Made by a program: the position numbers and the translations under genes. The notes under the pieces were generated by a model. That model did not search any database. It had not been told where the DNA came from and was given only the letters and a program-made list of their open reading frames with translations. 64,000 nt of DNA from Photobacterium halotolerans DSM 18316 (GTDB lineage Bacteria; Pseudomonadota; Gammaproteobacteria; Enterobacterales; Vibrionaceae): positions 1 to 64,000 of the forward strand of contig NZ_AULG01000028.1 in NCBI RefSeq assembly GCF_000425165.1, written 5' to 3'. Below, in pieces: positions 45,185 to 53,996 of this stretch. Numbering within the stretch: position 1 is the stretch's first letter; every line of letters begins with the position of its first letter.

Positions 45185-46165
45185 ATGCTTACTCAGTTAA
45201 TGACCCGCAAACGTGTCTCCGTACTTGCTGCAATCATGGCTTCTGCATTGAGCGTCAGCGCTCAGGCAAAAGTGGATTCCATTCACTTTCTGGTGCCGGG
45301 TGGTGCGGGTGGCGGCTGGGACAGCACTGCACGTGGTACCGGCGAAGTATTGAAAAAGTCTGAACTGGTTGACACCATTTCTTACGAGAACATGTCCGGT
45401 GGCGGCGGTGGTAAAGCCATTGCGTACCTGATTAAAACCGCTGAGCAATCCACAGACACACTTATGGTTAACTCTACTCCTATTGTGATTCGCTCACTGT
45501 CTAAAGTGTTCCCCCAGTCGTTCCGCGATCTGACCCCGGTAGCCGCCACTGTGGGTGACTACGCCGCGTTTGTGGTATCGGCCAAATCCAAATACACCAG
45601 CTTCACCGACATAGTGAACGATTACAATAAAGATCCCAGCAGTATCACAGTGGCGGGTGGCTCTGCACGCGGCAGCATGGATCACCTGGTTGCCGCCTTG
45701 GCGTTCAAAGCCGGTGGTGGCGAGCCGCGTCGTCTGAAATACCTGGCGTATGATGCCGGTGGTAAAGCCATGGCCGGTTTGCTGTCGGGTGAAACCACAC
45801 TGCTGTCAACCGGCCTGAGTGAAGCGCTGACGCTGGCAGATGCCGGTGAAATCCGCATCCTGGCGATGACGGGTGATCAGCGTTCTCCTTCAGCGCCGGA
45901 AGTACCGACTCTGCAGGAGCTGGGCTATAACGCGACCTTCGTTAACTGGCGTGGATTCTTTGCCGCACCGGATATCAGCGATGAAAAAGCCGATGAATTC
46001 GCCGAAGTACTGGGTGAGATGTACAACACAGATCAGTGGAAAACCGTACGTGACCGCTACGGCTGGACTGAAATCTACAAGCCTCGCAAAGAGTTCGTTG
46101 CCTTCCTGTCACAGCAGGAAAAAGAAATCGGCGATCTGATGCGTGAACTGGGCTTCCTGAAGTAA
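45185..46165 (+). CDS. tctC: Tripartite tricarboxylate transporter, substrate-binding protein TctC
   Basis: 326 residues with a signal peptide ending in ALSVSAQAKV. The mature protein opens with IHFLVPGGAGGGWDSTARGTGE, the TctC pattern for the carboxylate-binding loop. It binds citrate or a similar carboxylate in the periplasm and hands it to the TctAB membrane complex. The ribosome site GAGG precedes ATG 45185. Confidence 0.93.
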   Translation: MLTQLMTRKRVSVLAAIMASALSVSAQAKVDSIHFLVPGGAGGGWDSTARGTGEVLKKSELVDTISYENMSGGGGGKAIAYLIKTAEQSTDTLMVNSTPIVIRSLSKVFPQSFRDLTPVAATVGDYAAFVVSAKSKYTSFTDIVNDYNKDPSSITVAGGSARGSMDHLVAALAFKAGGGEPRRLKYLAYDAGGKAMAGLLSGETTLLSTGLSEALTLADAGEIRILAMTGDQRSPSAPEVPTLQELGYNATFVNWRGFFAAPDISDEKADEFAEVLGEMYNTDQWKTVRDRYGWTEIYKPRKEFVAFLSQQEKEIGDLMRELGFLK

Positions 46166-46270
46166 TCCTGTCTGCATGACATATTGCGCACCGCCTGGCT
46201 GGGTGGTGCGCGTAGTAACAAACCGGCCTGAGTCTGGGGCCGGGTCAAACCGATAGTGGTGAGGATGACC

Positions 46271-46744
46271 ATGACAATTACAAAAGATCATATCGGTGGA
46301 CTGGTGTTTCTGTGCTTTTCCATCGTTTACGGTTACTACGGCAGCGGAATTGAGATGTTCCCCGGCGATGAATATCAGCCCTTCAATGCGAAATCTTTGC
46401 CACTGACATTAGCTGGTCTCGGTATCGTGCTGGCCTTGTGTCAGCTGGCTACGGCCAGCCGCAGTCAGGATGACAAGCTGGACTTACGGGGATTGGATTT
46501 TGTTCTGATCACCAAACTGCTGCTGCTGATGCTGATTTTTGCCGCTTCCCTCGAATGGATTGGCTTCATGTTATCGACCGTGGTCTTTCTGATGGGCGGT
46601 TACTGGTTGCTGGGTGAACGTCGTCCTAAGGTTCTGCTGGTGGCGTCTGTGCCATTTGCCGTGTGTTTCTGGTTCTTGCTGACACAGTTGCTTGATATCT
46701 ATCTGGCCCCTGGCCGACTGATCACAAGTATTCTCGGGGGTTAA
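46271..46744 (+). CDS. tctB: Tripartite tricarboxylate transporter, small membrane subunit TctB
   Basis: About 157 residues with four membrane helices, e.g. HIGGLVFLCFSIVYGYYGSGI near the start and MLSTVVFLMGGYWLLG later. This is the small, poorly conserved membrane subunit of TTT transporters. The ATG at 46271 is favoured because GAGG lies at 46261-46264; two further starts lie just upstream. tctA begins two bases after the stop. Confidence 0.88.
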   Translation: MTITKDHIGGLVFLCFSIVYGYYGSGIEMFPGDEYQPFNAKSLPLTLAGLGIVLALCQLATASRSQDDKLDLRGLDFVLITKLLLLMLIFAASLEWIGFMLSTVVFLMGGYWLLGERRPKVLLVASVPFAVCFWFLLTQLLDIYLAPGRLITSILGG

Positions 46745-46746
46745 TT

Positions 46747-48276
46747 ATGTTCGATGGAATGATGACTGGATTGTCGACGGCAATTATGCCCTTCAATCTG
46801 ATGATGGTGGTGGTTGGCTGTTTTGCCGGGACATTCATTGGCATGTTGCCGGGTCTGGGCCCGATTTCTGCCATCGCACTGATGATCCCTATTACTTATG
46901 GTCTGGATCCGTCTTCAGGCATTATCCTGATGGCCGGTGTGTACTACGGTGCTGTTTTTGGCGGGTCAACCTCATCAATACTGATTAATGCGCCGGGCTG
47001 TTCAAGCACAGTGGTGACAGCCTTTGACGGTTTCCCGCTGGCGCAGAAAAATCAGGCGGGTAAAGCGCTGGCACTGGCCGCGTATTCCTCTTTCACTGGC
47101 GGCACAGTCGGTGCCATCATTTTGCTGTTTGCAGCGCCCGCTCTGGCCAAAGTTTCACTGAGTTTCCAGTCCAGCGACTATTTTGCGCTGATGATTCTGG
47201 GCCTGACGGCGGTGGCCGCTTTCTCCGGCAAAGGCCAGGTGCTCAAAGCCCTGATGATGACAGTCTTCGGCCTGATGATTTCGACCGTCGGTAACGATGT
47301 CATGACAGGCGTGCCGCGCTTTACTTTTAATAATGTCGATTTGATTGACGGTATCAGCTTCCTGCTGCTGGCGATGGCAACTTTCGCACTGACAGAAGTA
47401 GTGATGACGGTTCTGCGGGGTGAGCACCGGCAGGAAGATGCGCAGATGGACATGAATAATCTGGGCAGCATGAAACTCAGCAAGGAAGAAGTGAAGCATG
47501 TGGCACCGACGGTCGCGCGTTCTTCCGTCTTTGGTTTCCTGGTTGGTGTATTGCCAGGCGCCGGGGCGACCATTGCCTCTTTCCTGAGCTACGGCATGGA
47601 GCGTAATCTGGCGCCGAAAGAAGAGAAAGAAAAATTCGGTAAAGGCGCGTTACGGGGCCTGGCTGCGCCTGAATCTGCGAACAACGCAGCGTCTACCGGC
47701 TCTTTCGTTCCTTTGCTGACACTGGGTATTCCCGGCTCGGGCACAACCGCCATTATGCTGGGGGCGCTGATTGCGTATGGTATTCAGCCTGGTCCGCGTC
47801 TGTTTATTGATAATCCGGATGTCTTCTGGTCGGTGATCATCTCGATGTACTTCGGGAATCTGGTGCTGCTGATTCTGAACCTGCCGTTGATTCCGTATAT
47901 CTCCAAACTGTTGGTGATTCCGCGTCCGATCCTGATCCCGCTGATTCTGTTCTTCTCCATCACAGGGGTATATCTGGTGAGTTTCAATGCCTTTGATATC
48001 CAGATGATGGTGTTGATCACAGTGATTGCGACCTTCCTGAAATTGCTCAACTTCCCTATGGCACCTATGCTGCTGGGATTCATACTGGGCGACATACTGG
48101 AGAAAAACCTCAGCCGCTCGCTGACGCTGTCTGATGGGTCATTTGCTTTCCTGGTGGAACGTCCACTGACATTAACCATCATGGTGCTGGCAGTGCTGGC
48201 GCTGTTGATGCCACTGTTCAGCACCTGGCGTGATAAGCGCAAAGCCGTGGCAAAAGGGCAGACACAACAGGTATAA
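46747..48276 (+). CDS. tctA: Tripartite tricarboxylate transporter, large membrane subunit TctA
   Basis: 509 residues with about 12 membrane segments. Landmarks of TctA are GTFIGMLPGLGPISAIALMIP, GSTSSILINAPG and NNAASTGSFVPLLTLGIPGSGTTAIML. It forms the sodium- or proton-coupled channel for tricarboxylates. A strong terminator follows at 48318-48355. Confidence 0.95.
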   Translation: MFDGMMTGLSTAIMPFNLMMVVVGCFAGTFIGMLPGLGPISAIALMIPITYGLDPSSGIILMAGVYYGAVFGGSTSSILINAPGCSSTVVTAFDGFPLAQKNQAGKALALAAYSSFTGGTVGAIILLFAAPALAKVSLSFQSSDYFALMILGLTAVAAFSGKGQVLKALMMTVFGLMISTVGNDVMTGVPRFTFNNVDLIDGISFLLLAMATFALTEVVMTVLRGEHRQEDAQMDMNNLGSMKLSKEEVKHVAPTVARSSVFGFLVGVLPGAGATIASFLSYGMERNLAPKEEKEKFGKGALRGLAAPESANNAASTGSFVPLLTLGIPGSGTTAIMLGALIAYGIQPGPRLFIDNPDVFWSVIISMYFGNLVLLILNLPLIPYISKLLVIPRPILIPLILFFSITGVYLVSFNAFDIQMMVLITVIATFLKLLNFPMAPMLLGFILGDILEKNLSRSLTLSDGSFAFLVERPLTLTIMVLAVLALLMPLFSTWRDKRKAVAKGQTQQV

Positions 48277-48317
48277 GCTGAAGCCGGACAGATGACCGGC
48301 TAAATGAGAGTGAAGAA

Positions 48318-48355
48318 AAAGCCGCACGTTCTTTGAACCGTGCGGCTTTCTTTTT
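48318..48355. terminator. Bidirectional rho-independent terminator, tctA / TonB receptor
   Basis: AAAGCCGCACG (48318-48328) and CGTGCGGCTTT (48339-48349) form an eleven-pair stem with A residues before and T residues after, so it can stop transcripts from both sides. Confidence 0.92.
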
Positions 48356-48382
48356 ATGGCTTATGACGTCTGGCCAGCATTG

Positions 48383-50506
48383 TCAGAAACTGAATGCGAC
48401 CTTGGCTTCCACTGAACGCTCGGCGCCCAACCAGCAGTTGCTCTGATCGAAACAGGTGTAGTATTCCTTGTCGAACAGGTTTGAGGCACTGACGGTGGCG
48501 CTCACATTGTTCAGGCTGGCGCTCAGCTCGCCTAAATCATAGCGGGCAGACAGATCAAACAAGGTGTAGTCAGGGACTTTGGCGGTGTTTTGCGCATCGA
48601 TTTCAGACTCGCCGACATAACGCACACCGGCACCTAACACAGTACCGCTTAACAGGCCGTTGTAGATGTAATAGTTAGCCCACAGCGACGCCATCTGCTC
48701 AGGGATCCACACCGGGGTTTTGCCTTCGATGCCGGTATTGTCCTGCGTCACTTCCGCATCGGTATAGGTGTAGTTCAGCGCAATATCCAGATTGTCAGTC
48801 AGCAGCCAGAAGCTTTCAAACTCCAGTCCACGGGTACGGATCTCGCCCGTTTGGATCTTGTCATAGGCACTGCCATTGGGGTCTCGGGTCACTACGTTTT
48901 GTTTAGTCAGCTGGTAGGCCGCGAGACTGGCGGACTGGGTCTTATCTTCAGACTGGTATTTCACCCCGGCTTCCCATTGCTGGCCTTCAGAAGGGTCGAA
49001 CACTTTACCGAACCTGTCCTGCCCGGCTACCGGCTCAAAGCTTTCCGAATAGCTGATATAGGGTGCAAAACCGTAGGCCAGATTGTAGAGCGCGCCGATT
49101 CGGCCCGAGAAGCTGTCTTGCTCAATATCGCCGGATATTACACCGTCGGTTTTCTGGTCAAGCTCGTAATGATCATAACGCCCGCCTGCCAGCAAAATAA
49201 GCTTATTCCAGCGGATCTGATCCTGCAGATACACACCCAGCTGAGAGGTATTGATGTTGTACCTGGCTCTGTAGTTAAAGCCAGGGTTGTTCGGGTCAAT
49301 CTGATCATTATCCGGATTGAACATATCAATGCTCGGTGCACTGAAGTCCAGTGTGTCCTGGTACACCACAGAAGAGTCCATGTGCTGGTAGTCCAGGCCC
49401 ATCAGAACATTATGCTCGGCAGCGCCCCAGTGGAGTTTGCCTGTGAGCTGGTTGTCCATGGTCAGGAATCCCAACTCCTCATCGGTCTGATAGGCATTAC
49501 GGCTGAGTGTCCGGTTATCTGTGGCGAGCGCACCATTGTAGGTGTTTGTCTGATGCAGGCTGGCGTCGCTGTATCTCAGGTTATGCAGTAACGTCCAGTC
49601 ATCATTAAAATCATGCAGCACTTTATAGCCAAGCATCAGCACTTCACGTTCGAAATCATTCCAGTTTTTATCGCCCGTGAACGTGTCAGGCGACAGCTGG
49701 CCTTCCGGGTTAGGCAGTACAGAGCCCTTTGCCGGCACTGTAGTGTAAATACCTGCACTCGGGTCGTTCTGATAATACAGGTTGAGGTTGATCAGGGTGT
49801 CATCAGAGGCTTGCCAGTCAATGGAAGGGGCAATCATGTAACGCTCATCCTCGGCAGTCTTTGCCTGACTGTCCCTTTGCCGCGCCAGGGCGATAAGGCG
49901 ATAGCTGACATCGCTGTTCTCCAACTGACCCGTGGTATCAATATTGGCTTGCATCAGGTTGTGGGTACCTGTACTGATTTCGATATCCGTTTGCCGGGTT
50001 TTCTGTGGTGTTTTGGCAATCAGGTTCACCATACCGCCCGGCGGGATATTGCCGTACAGCACAGAGGTTGGTCCTTTAAAGACTTCAACTTGCTCCACGG
50101 CAAAGGCGTCTACCTGGCCTTGCAGGTTCCAGCCACTGAGGTAGGGCAACTGCAGGCCGTCATAGAAATTCTGATAGTTGATGAAACCCCGGATATTGAA
50201 CAGGTCCAGCCGGGTGACCGCCCCGCCGCGCAGTTCAGTATTGACCCCAGACATATAGCGTAATGCTTCGCTCACTGAGCTGGCGCCGCGCAGATCGAGT
50301 GTTTCACGGTCGATAACCGAGATAGCCTGCGGGGTTTCTTCGGCGGTCAGTGCGGTTTTGGTGGCAGTGTTGCGATAGGTCTCACCTAACACTGTAATGG
50401 TGTCATCTACCCGGGTTGTCTGGGTGTCTGTCTGGGCAATAGCCGATACGCTGAAGGATGAGGCAATGGAAATTGCCAGCCATGAAGGAGCGAAAGTGCG
50501 ATACAT
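48383..50506 (-). CDS. TonB-dependent siderophore receptor
   Basis: About 707 residues. A signal peptide ends near SVSAIAQTDTQT. The TonB-box/plug region shows DTITVLGE, TPQAISVIDRETLDLRGASSVSEALRYMSGV and VEVFKGPTSVLYGNIPPGGMVNLIAK, and the 22-strand barrel ends in AKVAFSF with the terminal Phe. It resembles hydroxamate receptors (FhuE/FoxA/FpvA type). It imports a ferric siderophore across the outer membrane. A Fur-box-like palindrome lies just upstream (50534-50558). No siderophore ABC transporter genes are adjacent. ATG 50506 follows AGAGG; a longer frame to 50557 would overlap that operator. Confidence 0.92.
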   Translation of the reverse strand: MYRTFAPSWLAISIASSFSVSAIAQTDTQTTRVDDTITVLGETYRNTATKTALTAEETPQAISVIDRETLDLRGASSVSEALRYMSGVNTELRGGAVTRLDLFNIRGFINYQNFYDGLQLPYLSGWNLQGQVDAFAVEQVEVFKGPTSVLYGNIPPGGMVNLIAKTPQKTRQTDIEISTGTHNLMQANIDTTGQLENSDVSYRLIALARQRDSQAKTAEDERYMIAPSIDWQASDDTLINLNLYYQNDPSAGIYTTVPAKGSVLPNPEGQLSPDTFTGDKNWNDFEREVLMLGYKVLHDFNDDWTLLHNLRYSDASLHQTNTYNGALATDNRTLSRNAYQTDEELGFLTMDNQLTGKLHWGAAEHNVLMGLDYQHMDSSVVYQDTLDFSAPSIDMFNPDNDQIDPNNPGFNYRARYNINTSQLGVYLQDQIRWNKLILLAGGRYDHYELDQKTDGVISGDIEQDSFSGRIGALYNLAYGFAPYISYSESFEPVAGQDRFGKVFDPSEGQQWEAGVKYQSEDKTQSASLAAYQLTKQNVVTRDPNGSAYDKIQTGEIRTRGLEFESFWLLTDNLDIALNYTYTDAEVTQDNTGIEGKTPVWIPEQMASLWANYYIYNGLLSGTVLGAGVRYVGESEIDAQNTAKVPDYTLFDLSARYDLGELSASLNNVSATVSASNLFDKEYYTCFDQSNCWLGAERSVEAKVAFSF

Positions 50507-50533
50507 GAAAAGAAACCTCTGCTGCAATATGTG

Positions 50534-50558
50534 AATGCTAATTGTTATCAATTGCATT
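50534..50558 (-). promoter_or_regulatory. Fur-box-like palindrome
   Basis: A near-perfect palindrome with arms AATGCTAATTG and CAATTGCATT around TTAT. It resembles the iron regulator Fur operator (GATAATGAT-type repeats) and lies 28 bases upstream of the siderophore receptor start, overlapping where its promoter should be. Confidence 0.7.
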
Positions 50559-50622
50559 CTAAGGGTTTTGCAGCGGGAAAATTAACAATTTGGTGCATCT
50601 TGAGATCTGTGGTCGCGATTTT

Positions 50623-51540
50623 TCAGGCTGGCTCAACCGGCAGCCAGTACTCCATACGGTGAGATGGGTTGGCGGTATCAAATTGCGGTGGGTAAATCTC
50701 CAGTTCATAGCCATCAATGCCTTTGAAACTGGACTCAGGCAACCAGGCGGCAATAAACCAATGAAGCACTTTATCCAGCTGGTGGATAGGCCCGGAATAG
50801 GGGATCACGGCGTAAAGCTGTTCGGGAACGCTCAGACATTGAGCCTCTGCCGCGATAAGCGGCTGCACAGCAAGCGCCTGTTCGGACGGTATGCCAGCCC
50901 AGTAAATCAATGCCTCGCCCGACTGGCTCTGCGTGTCGATCACCCCTATCTGGCTGATGGTGCCTGTGGCGGTAAAGTGCTGATGAAACTGCTGCCAGAT
51001 CGCGGGGACAGTCTCCGTGTAATCGGGGTTATCGGCAAACAGGCCATGAATTTTACCGTTCACACCGTATAGCTGGAATGCCGGGCGGCGCTCAAGGCGG
51101 ATTTGTAACAGACGCTGTGAGATCTCAGGGGCTAAAGTCACCGGTCTGGTCGATTGCAAGGGGGTTCTGAGGCCTGTCAGCAGGCCGCGCTTTTTATAGC
51201 TGCCGGGCGCGCAGCCGAACATTTGCCGGAAAGCGCGGATAAAACTGATTTCGGAGTTAAAGCCGCAGGAGAGCGCGATGTCGAGAATCCTGTCATTGCC
51301 CGATAACAGCTGTTCAGCGGCCCGGCTGAGTTTCAGCTCGCGCACATACTGCGCCAGTGTCAGCCCGGTTTCGCTGTTAAACACCCGCTGAAGCTGCCAG
51401 CGCGACCAGCAACTTTGCTCCGCCAGTTCCACCACACTCAACGGCTGATCCAAATGAGAGTGGATGTAATCCAGTACCCGTTGAATACGTGTGAAATGAT
51501 GCGGTTTGGATGTCTGACTTGGGCTGGCTGGTGTTTTCAT
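50623..51540 (-). CDS. AraC-family regulator with GyrI-like effector domain (Rob/SoxS-like)
   Basis: 305 residues. The N-terminal AraC helix-turn-helix pair is clear: LSVVELAEQSCWSRWQLQRVF and ILDIALSCGFNSEISFIRAFRQMFGCAPGSYKKR. The C-terminal 150 residues form a GyrI-like small-molecule binding domain. This domain order is that of Rob and similar regulators of stress or drug response. It lies upstream of the receptor gene on the same strand and could control it or another stress gene. Confidence 0.88.
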   Translation of the reverse strand: MKTPASPSQTSKPHHFTRIQRVLDYIHSHLDQPLSVVELAEQSCWSRWQLQRVFNSETGLTLAQYVRELKLSRAAEQLLSGNDRILDIALSCGFNSEISFIRAFRQMFGCAPGSYKKRGLLTGLRTPLQSTRPVTLAPEISQRLLQIRLERRPAFQLYGVNGKIHGLFADNPDYTETVPAIWQQFHQHFTATGTISQIGVIDTQSQSGEALIYWAGIPSEQALAVQPLIAAEAQCLSVPEQLYAVIPYSGPIHQLDKVLHWFIAAWLPESSFKGIDGYELEIYPPQFDTANPSHRMEYWLPVEPA

Positions 51541-51753
51541 TACGACGGCTCAGTGTCTGTGTCATTCCATAATGGTCACAGATAGTAACACTGAAGCACT
51601 TTGCCCGGTAGTTGAGTAGATCGTCTTTACCGCCCGAAAAGGGCGCCACATCACAGCGCTGACCGTCAGGGTATTAGTGCCGGCGGTGAATTGACCTTTG
51701 ACATTCCGTTGGCAACAGCCGAAGGTGTACGAAGTAGAATGAATTCATCAATA
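51541..51753. other. Noncoding gap upstream of the PhoD-like gene
   Basis: No gene is visible between the leftward AraC/GyrI regulator and the inverted repeat at 51754. Both divergent promoters should lie here. Confidence 0.5.
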
Positions 51754-51792
51754 TATCCATCTTGCCTGAGGCTGCATCAGACAGGATGGATA
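51754..51792. repeat. 19-bp imperfect inverted repeat upstream of the PhoD-like gene
   Basis: The left arm (51754-51772) begins TATCCATC and the right arm (51774-51792) ends GATGGATA; 16 of 19 positions match inversely around one central base. It ends 38 bases before the phosphatase start codon. It could be an operator or a large mRNA hairpin close to the ribosome site. Confidence 0.7.
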
Positions 51793-51830
51793 GTCAGGGT
51801 GATATTGCAGGTAACAGGTGACACGGATAA

Positions 51831-53843
51831 ATGACAGTGAACAGCTCCGACAATGATACGCACAATACCACTCACTCACGTGAGCTGCCTTTATTCCTGA
51901 CAGGGCCGGTTTTGCGCCGCTGTAATGCCAGAGTGATTACGCTGTGGATGGTAACGTCCGCCCCGCTTGAAGGCCAGTTTCAGCTTTTTCAGGGCAAAGA
52001 GACATCGCCTTTTTTTCAGGCTGACTTTACCCGCGAGCAGCAGATCCGGATAGGGCAGTCAGCCTGGGTGGTGATGGCACAATTTTCGGGCGAATTTCCG
52101 CTGGATACTGAGCTGGCCTACGATATCACCACCCGGCAGGGTGCGCTGACCGCGCTGCTGCCTGACATCCTCTATCCCGGCGAGGAGCGGCTGACGCTGA
52201 CGATTAAATCCCATGCTGACTATATTCAGCATGGCTCCTGCCGCAATCCGCATTTTCCCGGCAAAGACAGCCTGGTCGCGGCAGATGAGAAAGTGGCGTC
52301 ACTGCCGCTGGGTGAGCGCCCGGCCTTACTGATGATGAGTGGCGATCAGATCTATGCCGATCATGTTGCCGGGCCGACGTTAGATGCGATCAGTCAGGTG
52401 ATCGACTTGCTCGGATTACCCGACGAAACCTTCACCGATGCCCCTTATGCCTCATTATCGGCATTACGCGCCAGTCATCACCAGCTCTACGGCCGGGATC
52501 AGGTTCTGCCTGTGTACGAGCCTACCGGCAACTGGCTGTCAGACACCCGCATCATGCGCTGGCTGCCGGCCAAACAGCGCCCGGTTTTTACCGCCAATGA
52601 GTGTGAAAACCACCTGATTGGCCTGAGTGAATTTCTGGCGATGTACCTGCTGGTCTGGTCGCCGAATGTCTGGCAGCTGGTGGATACCGACCGCCTGGAG
52701 AAACAGGGTTTTCAGTGTGGCGAACAAGTGCTGGCGGACAAATGGCAGCAGTTGTGGCAACAGGAAAAAACGGAGATTGAGGGATTCATCAGCGGGCTGG
52801 TTAAGGTGCAGCGGCTGGTGGCACATATTCCCACTTACATGATATTTGACGATCATGATGTCACTGACGACTGGAACCTGACTGTCGGCTGGGAACAGGC
52901 CGCATACCAGCATGCCTTTTCAAAGCGCATTATCGGCAACAGTCTGTTCGGATACTGGCTGTGCCAGGGCTGGGGCAATGACCCTGAACAGTTTGACGAC
53001 ACTTTTATGGCAAAGGCCCGCACCTATTTTTCAGCGCCGGATACCGCCTCTCATGATGCCATGATAGATCACTTGTATGATTTTGAGCACTGGCACTATC
53101 AGGTAGAGACAAAACCTAAGATGCTGGTGCTGGATACCCGAACCCGTCGCTGGCATTCAGAGTCGAAAATGAACAAGCCCTCCGGCCTGATGGACTGGGA
53201 AGCCCTGACAGAAATGCAGCAGGCGCTGATTCATGAACCGGCGGTGATCATAGTGTCGCCCGCGCCTATCTTCGGCGTGAAGTTCATAGAAACCTTGCAG
53301 CGCATCATGACATTACTCGGTAAACCTCTGGTGGTGGATGCGGAGAACTGGATGGCCCATCCAGGGGCCGCCAATACCTTGCTGAGTATCTTTACCCATA
53401 CTAAAACACCCACCCATTTCGTGATCATTTCCGGCGATGTGCATTACTCGTTTGCCTATGATGTTCAGCTGCGATTTCGCCGTAACAGTCCGAACATTTA
53501 TCAGATCACCGCCAGCGGGATTAAAAATACCTTCCCGGAGAAATTGTTACGGGTTTGTGAGCGAATGGACAGGTTGCTGTACAGCCCGCATTCTCCCCTG
53601 AACTGGTTTACCAAACGTAAACGCATGAAGATTTACAAGCGGGATCCGGACACCCCGGGACACGGCCGCTTAGTCAACAGCAGTTGTATCGGCGAGCTGT
53701 GGCTGAAGGATGACGGCCAGCCCGAGCGCATTGCGATTCTGACTGCAGAAGGGCAGTCCATCGGGTTTCCCCCGACCCGGCAGGAACAGAAACGGCACTC
53801 AGAAGCGGGTGAAAACGCAACAGCAGGGCCTGACAATAATTAG
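51831..53843 (+). CDS. PhoD-like alkaline phosphatase/phosphodiesterase
   Basis: 670 residues of the PhoD-like metallophosphatase family. Metal-site motifs: HGSCRNPH near residue 140, MSGDQIYADHVAG near 170, FDDHDVTDDWN near 340 and ISGDVHYSFAYDV near 530. There is no signal peptide, unlike secreted PhoD enzymes, so it probably works in the cytoplasm on phosphodiesters. A 19-bp inverted repeat lies just upstream. Confidence 0.82.
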   Translation: MTVNSSDNDTHNTTHSRELPLFLTGPVLRRCNARVITLWMVTSAPLEGQFQLFQGKETSPFFQADFTREQQIRIGQSAWVVMAQFSGEFPLDTELAYDITTRQGALTALLPDILYPGEERLTLTIKSHADYIQHGSCRNPHFPGKDSLVAADEKVASLPLGERPALLMMSGDQIYADHVAGPTLDAISQVIDLLGLPDETFTDAPYASLSALRASHHQLYGRDQVLPVYEPTGNWLSDTRIMRWLPAKQRPVFTANECENHLIGLSEFLAMYLLVWSPNVWQLVDTDRLEKQGFQCGEQVLADKWQQLWQQEKTEIEGFISGLVKVQRLVAHIPTYMIFDDHDVTDDWNLTVGWEQAAYQHAFSKRIIGNSLFGYWLCQGWGNDPEQFDDTFMAKARTYFSAPDTASHDAMIDHLYDFEHWHYQVETKPKMLVLDTRTRRWHSESKMNKPSGLMDWEALTEMQQALIHEPAVIIVSPAPIFGVKFIETLQRIMTLLGKPLVVDAENWMAHPGAANTLLSIFTHTKTPTHFVIISGDVHYSFAYDVQLRFRRNSPNIYQITASGIKNTFPEKLLRVCERMDRLLYSPHSPLNWFTKRKRMKIYKRDPDTPGHGRLVNSSCIGELWLKDDGQPERIAILTAEGQSIGFPPTRQEQKRHSEAGENATAGPDNN

Positions 53844-53901
53844 CCATAGTCGGGTGCTTCACATATTTTTAACACAGAGACGCGGCGCTGTTGACTTAGG
53901 T

Positions 53902-53915
53902 CAAACGTCCGTTTA
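53902..53915. promoter_or_regulatory. PsrA-like palindrome upstream of the acyl-CoA ligase
   Basis: CAAACGTCCGTTTA contains AAAC-N4-GTTT, the core of the operator of PsrA-type fatty-acid-responsive TetR regulators. A second small palindrome, TTGAC-N4-GTCAA, overlaps its left side (53891-53904). It lies about 80 bases before an acyl-CoA synthetase gene, a sensible target, but the match is short and may be chance. Confidence 0.4.
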
Positions 53916-53996
53916 ATCCTATGGTTCAAATGAAAAGACAGGCGGGAAGCTTGTCTTTATAAAACGTTGTGTAGAACTCAACACAAGGAAAACACC

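Noticed and set aside
47784-48242. Leftward frame opposite the end of tctA
   Set aside because: No start signal and no family; tctA on the plus strand is unambiguous.
48851-50263. Long rightward frames opposite the TonB receptor
   Set aside because: Antisense shadows; the leftward frame has full plug and barrel motifs and a signal peptide.
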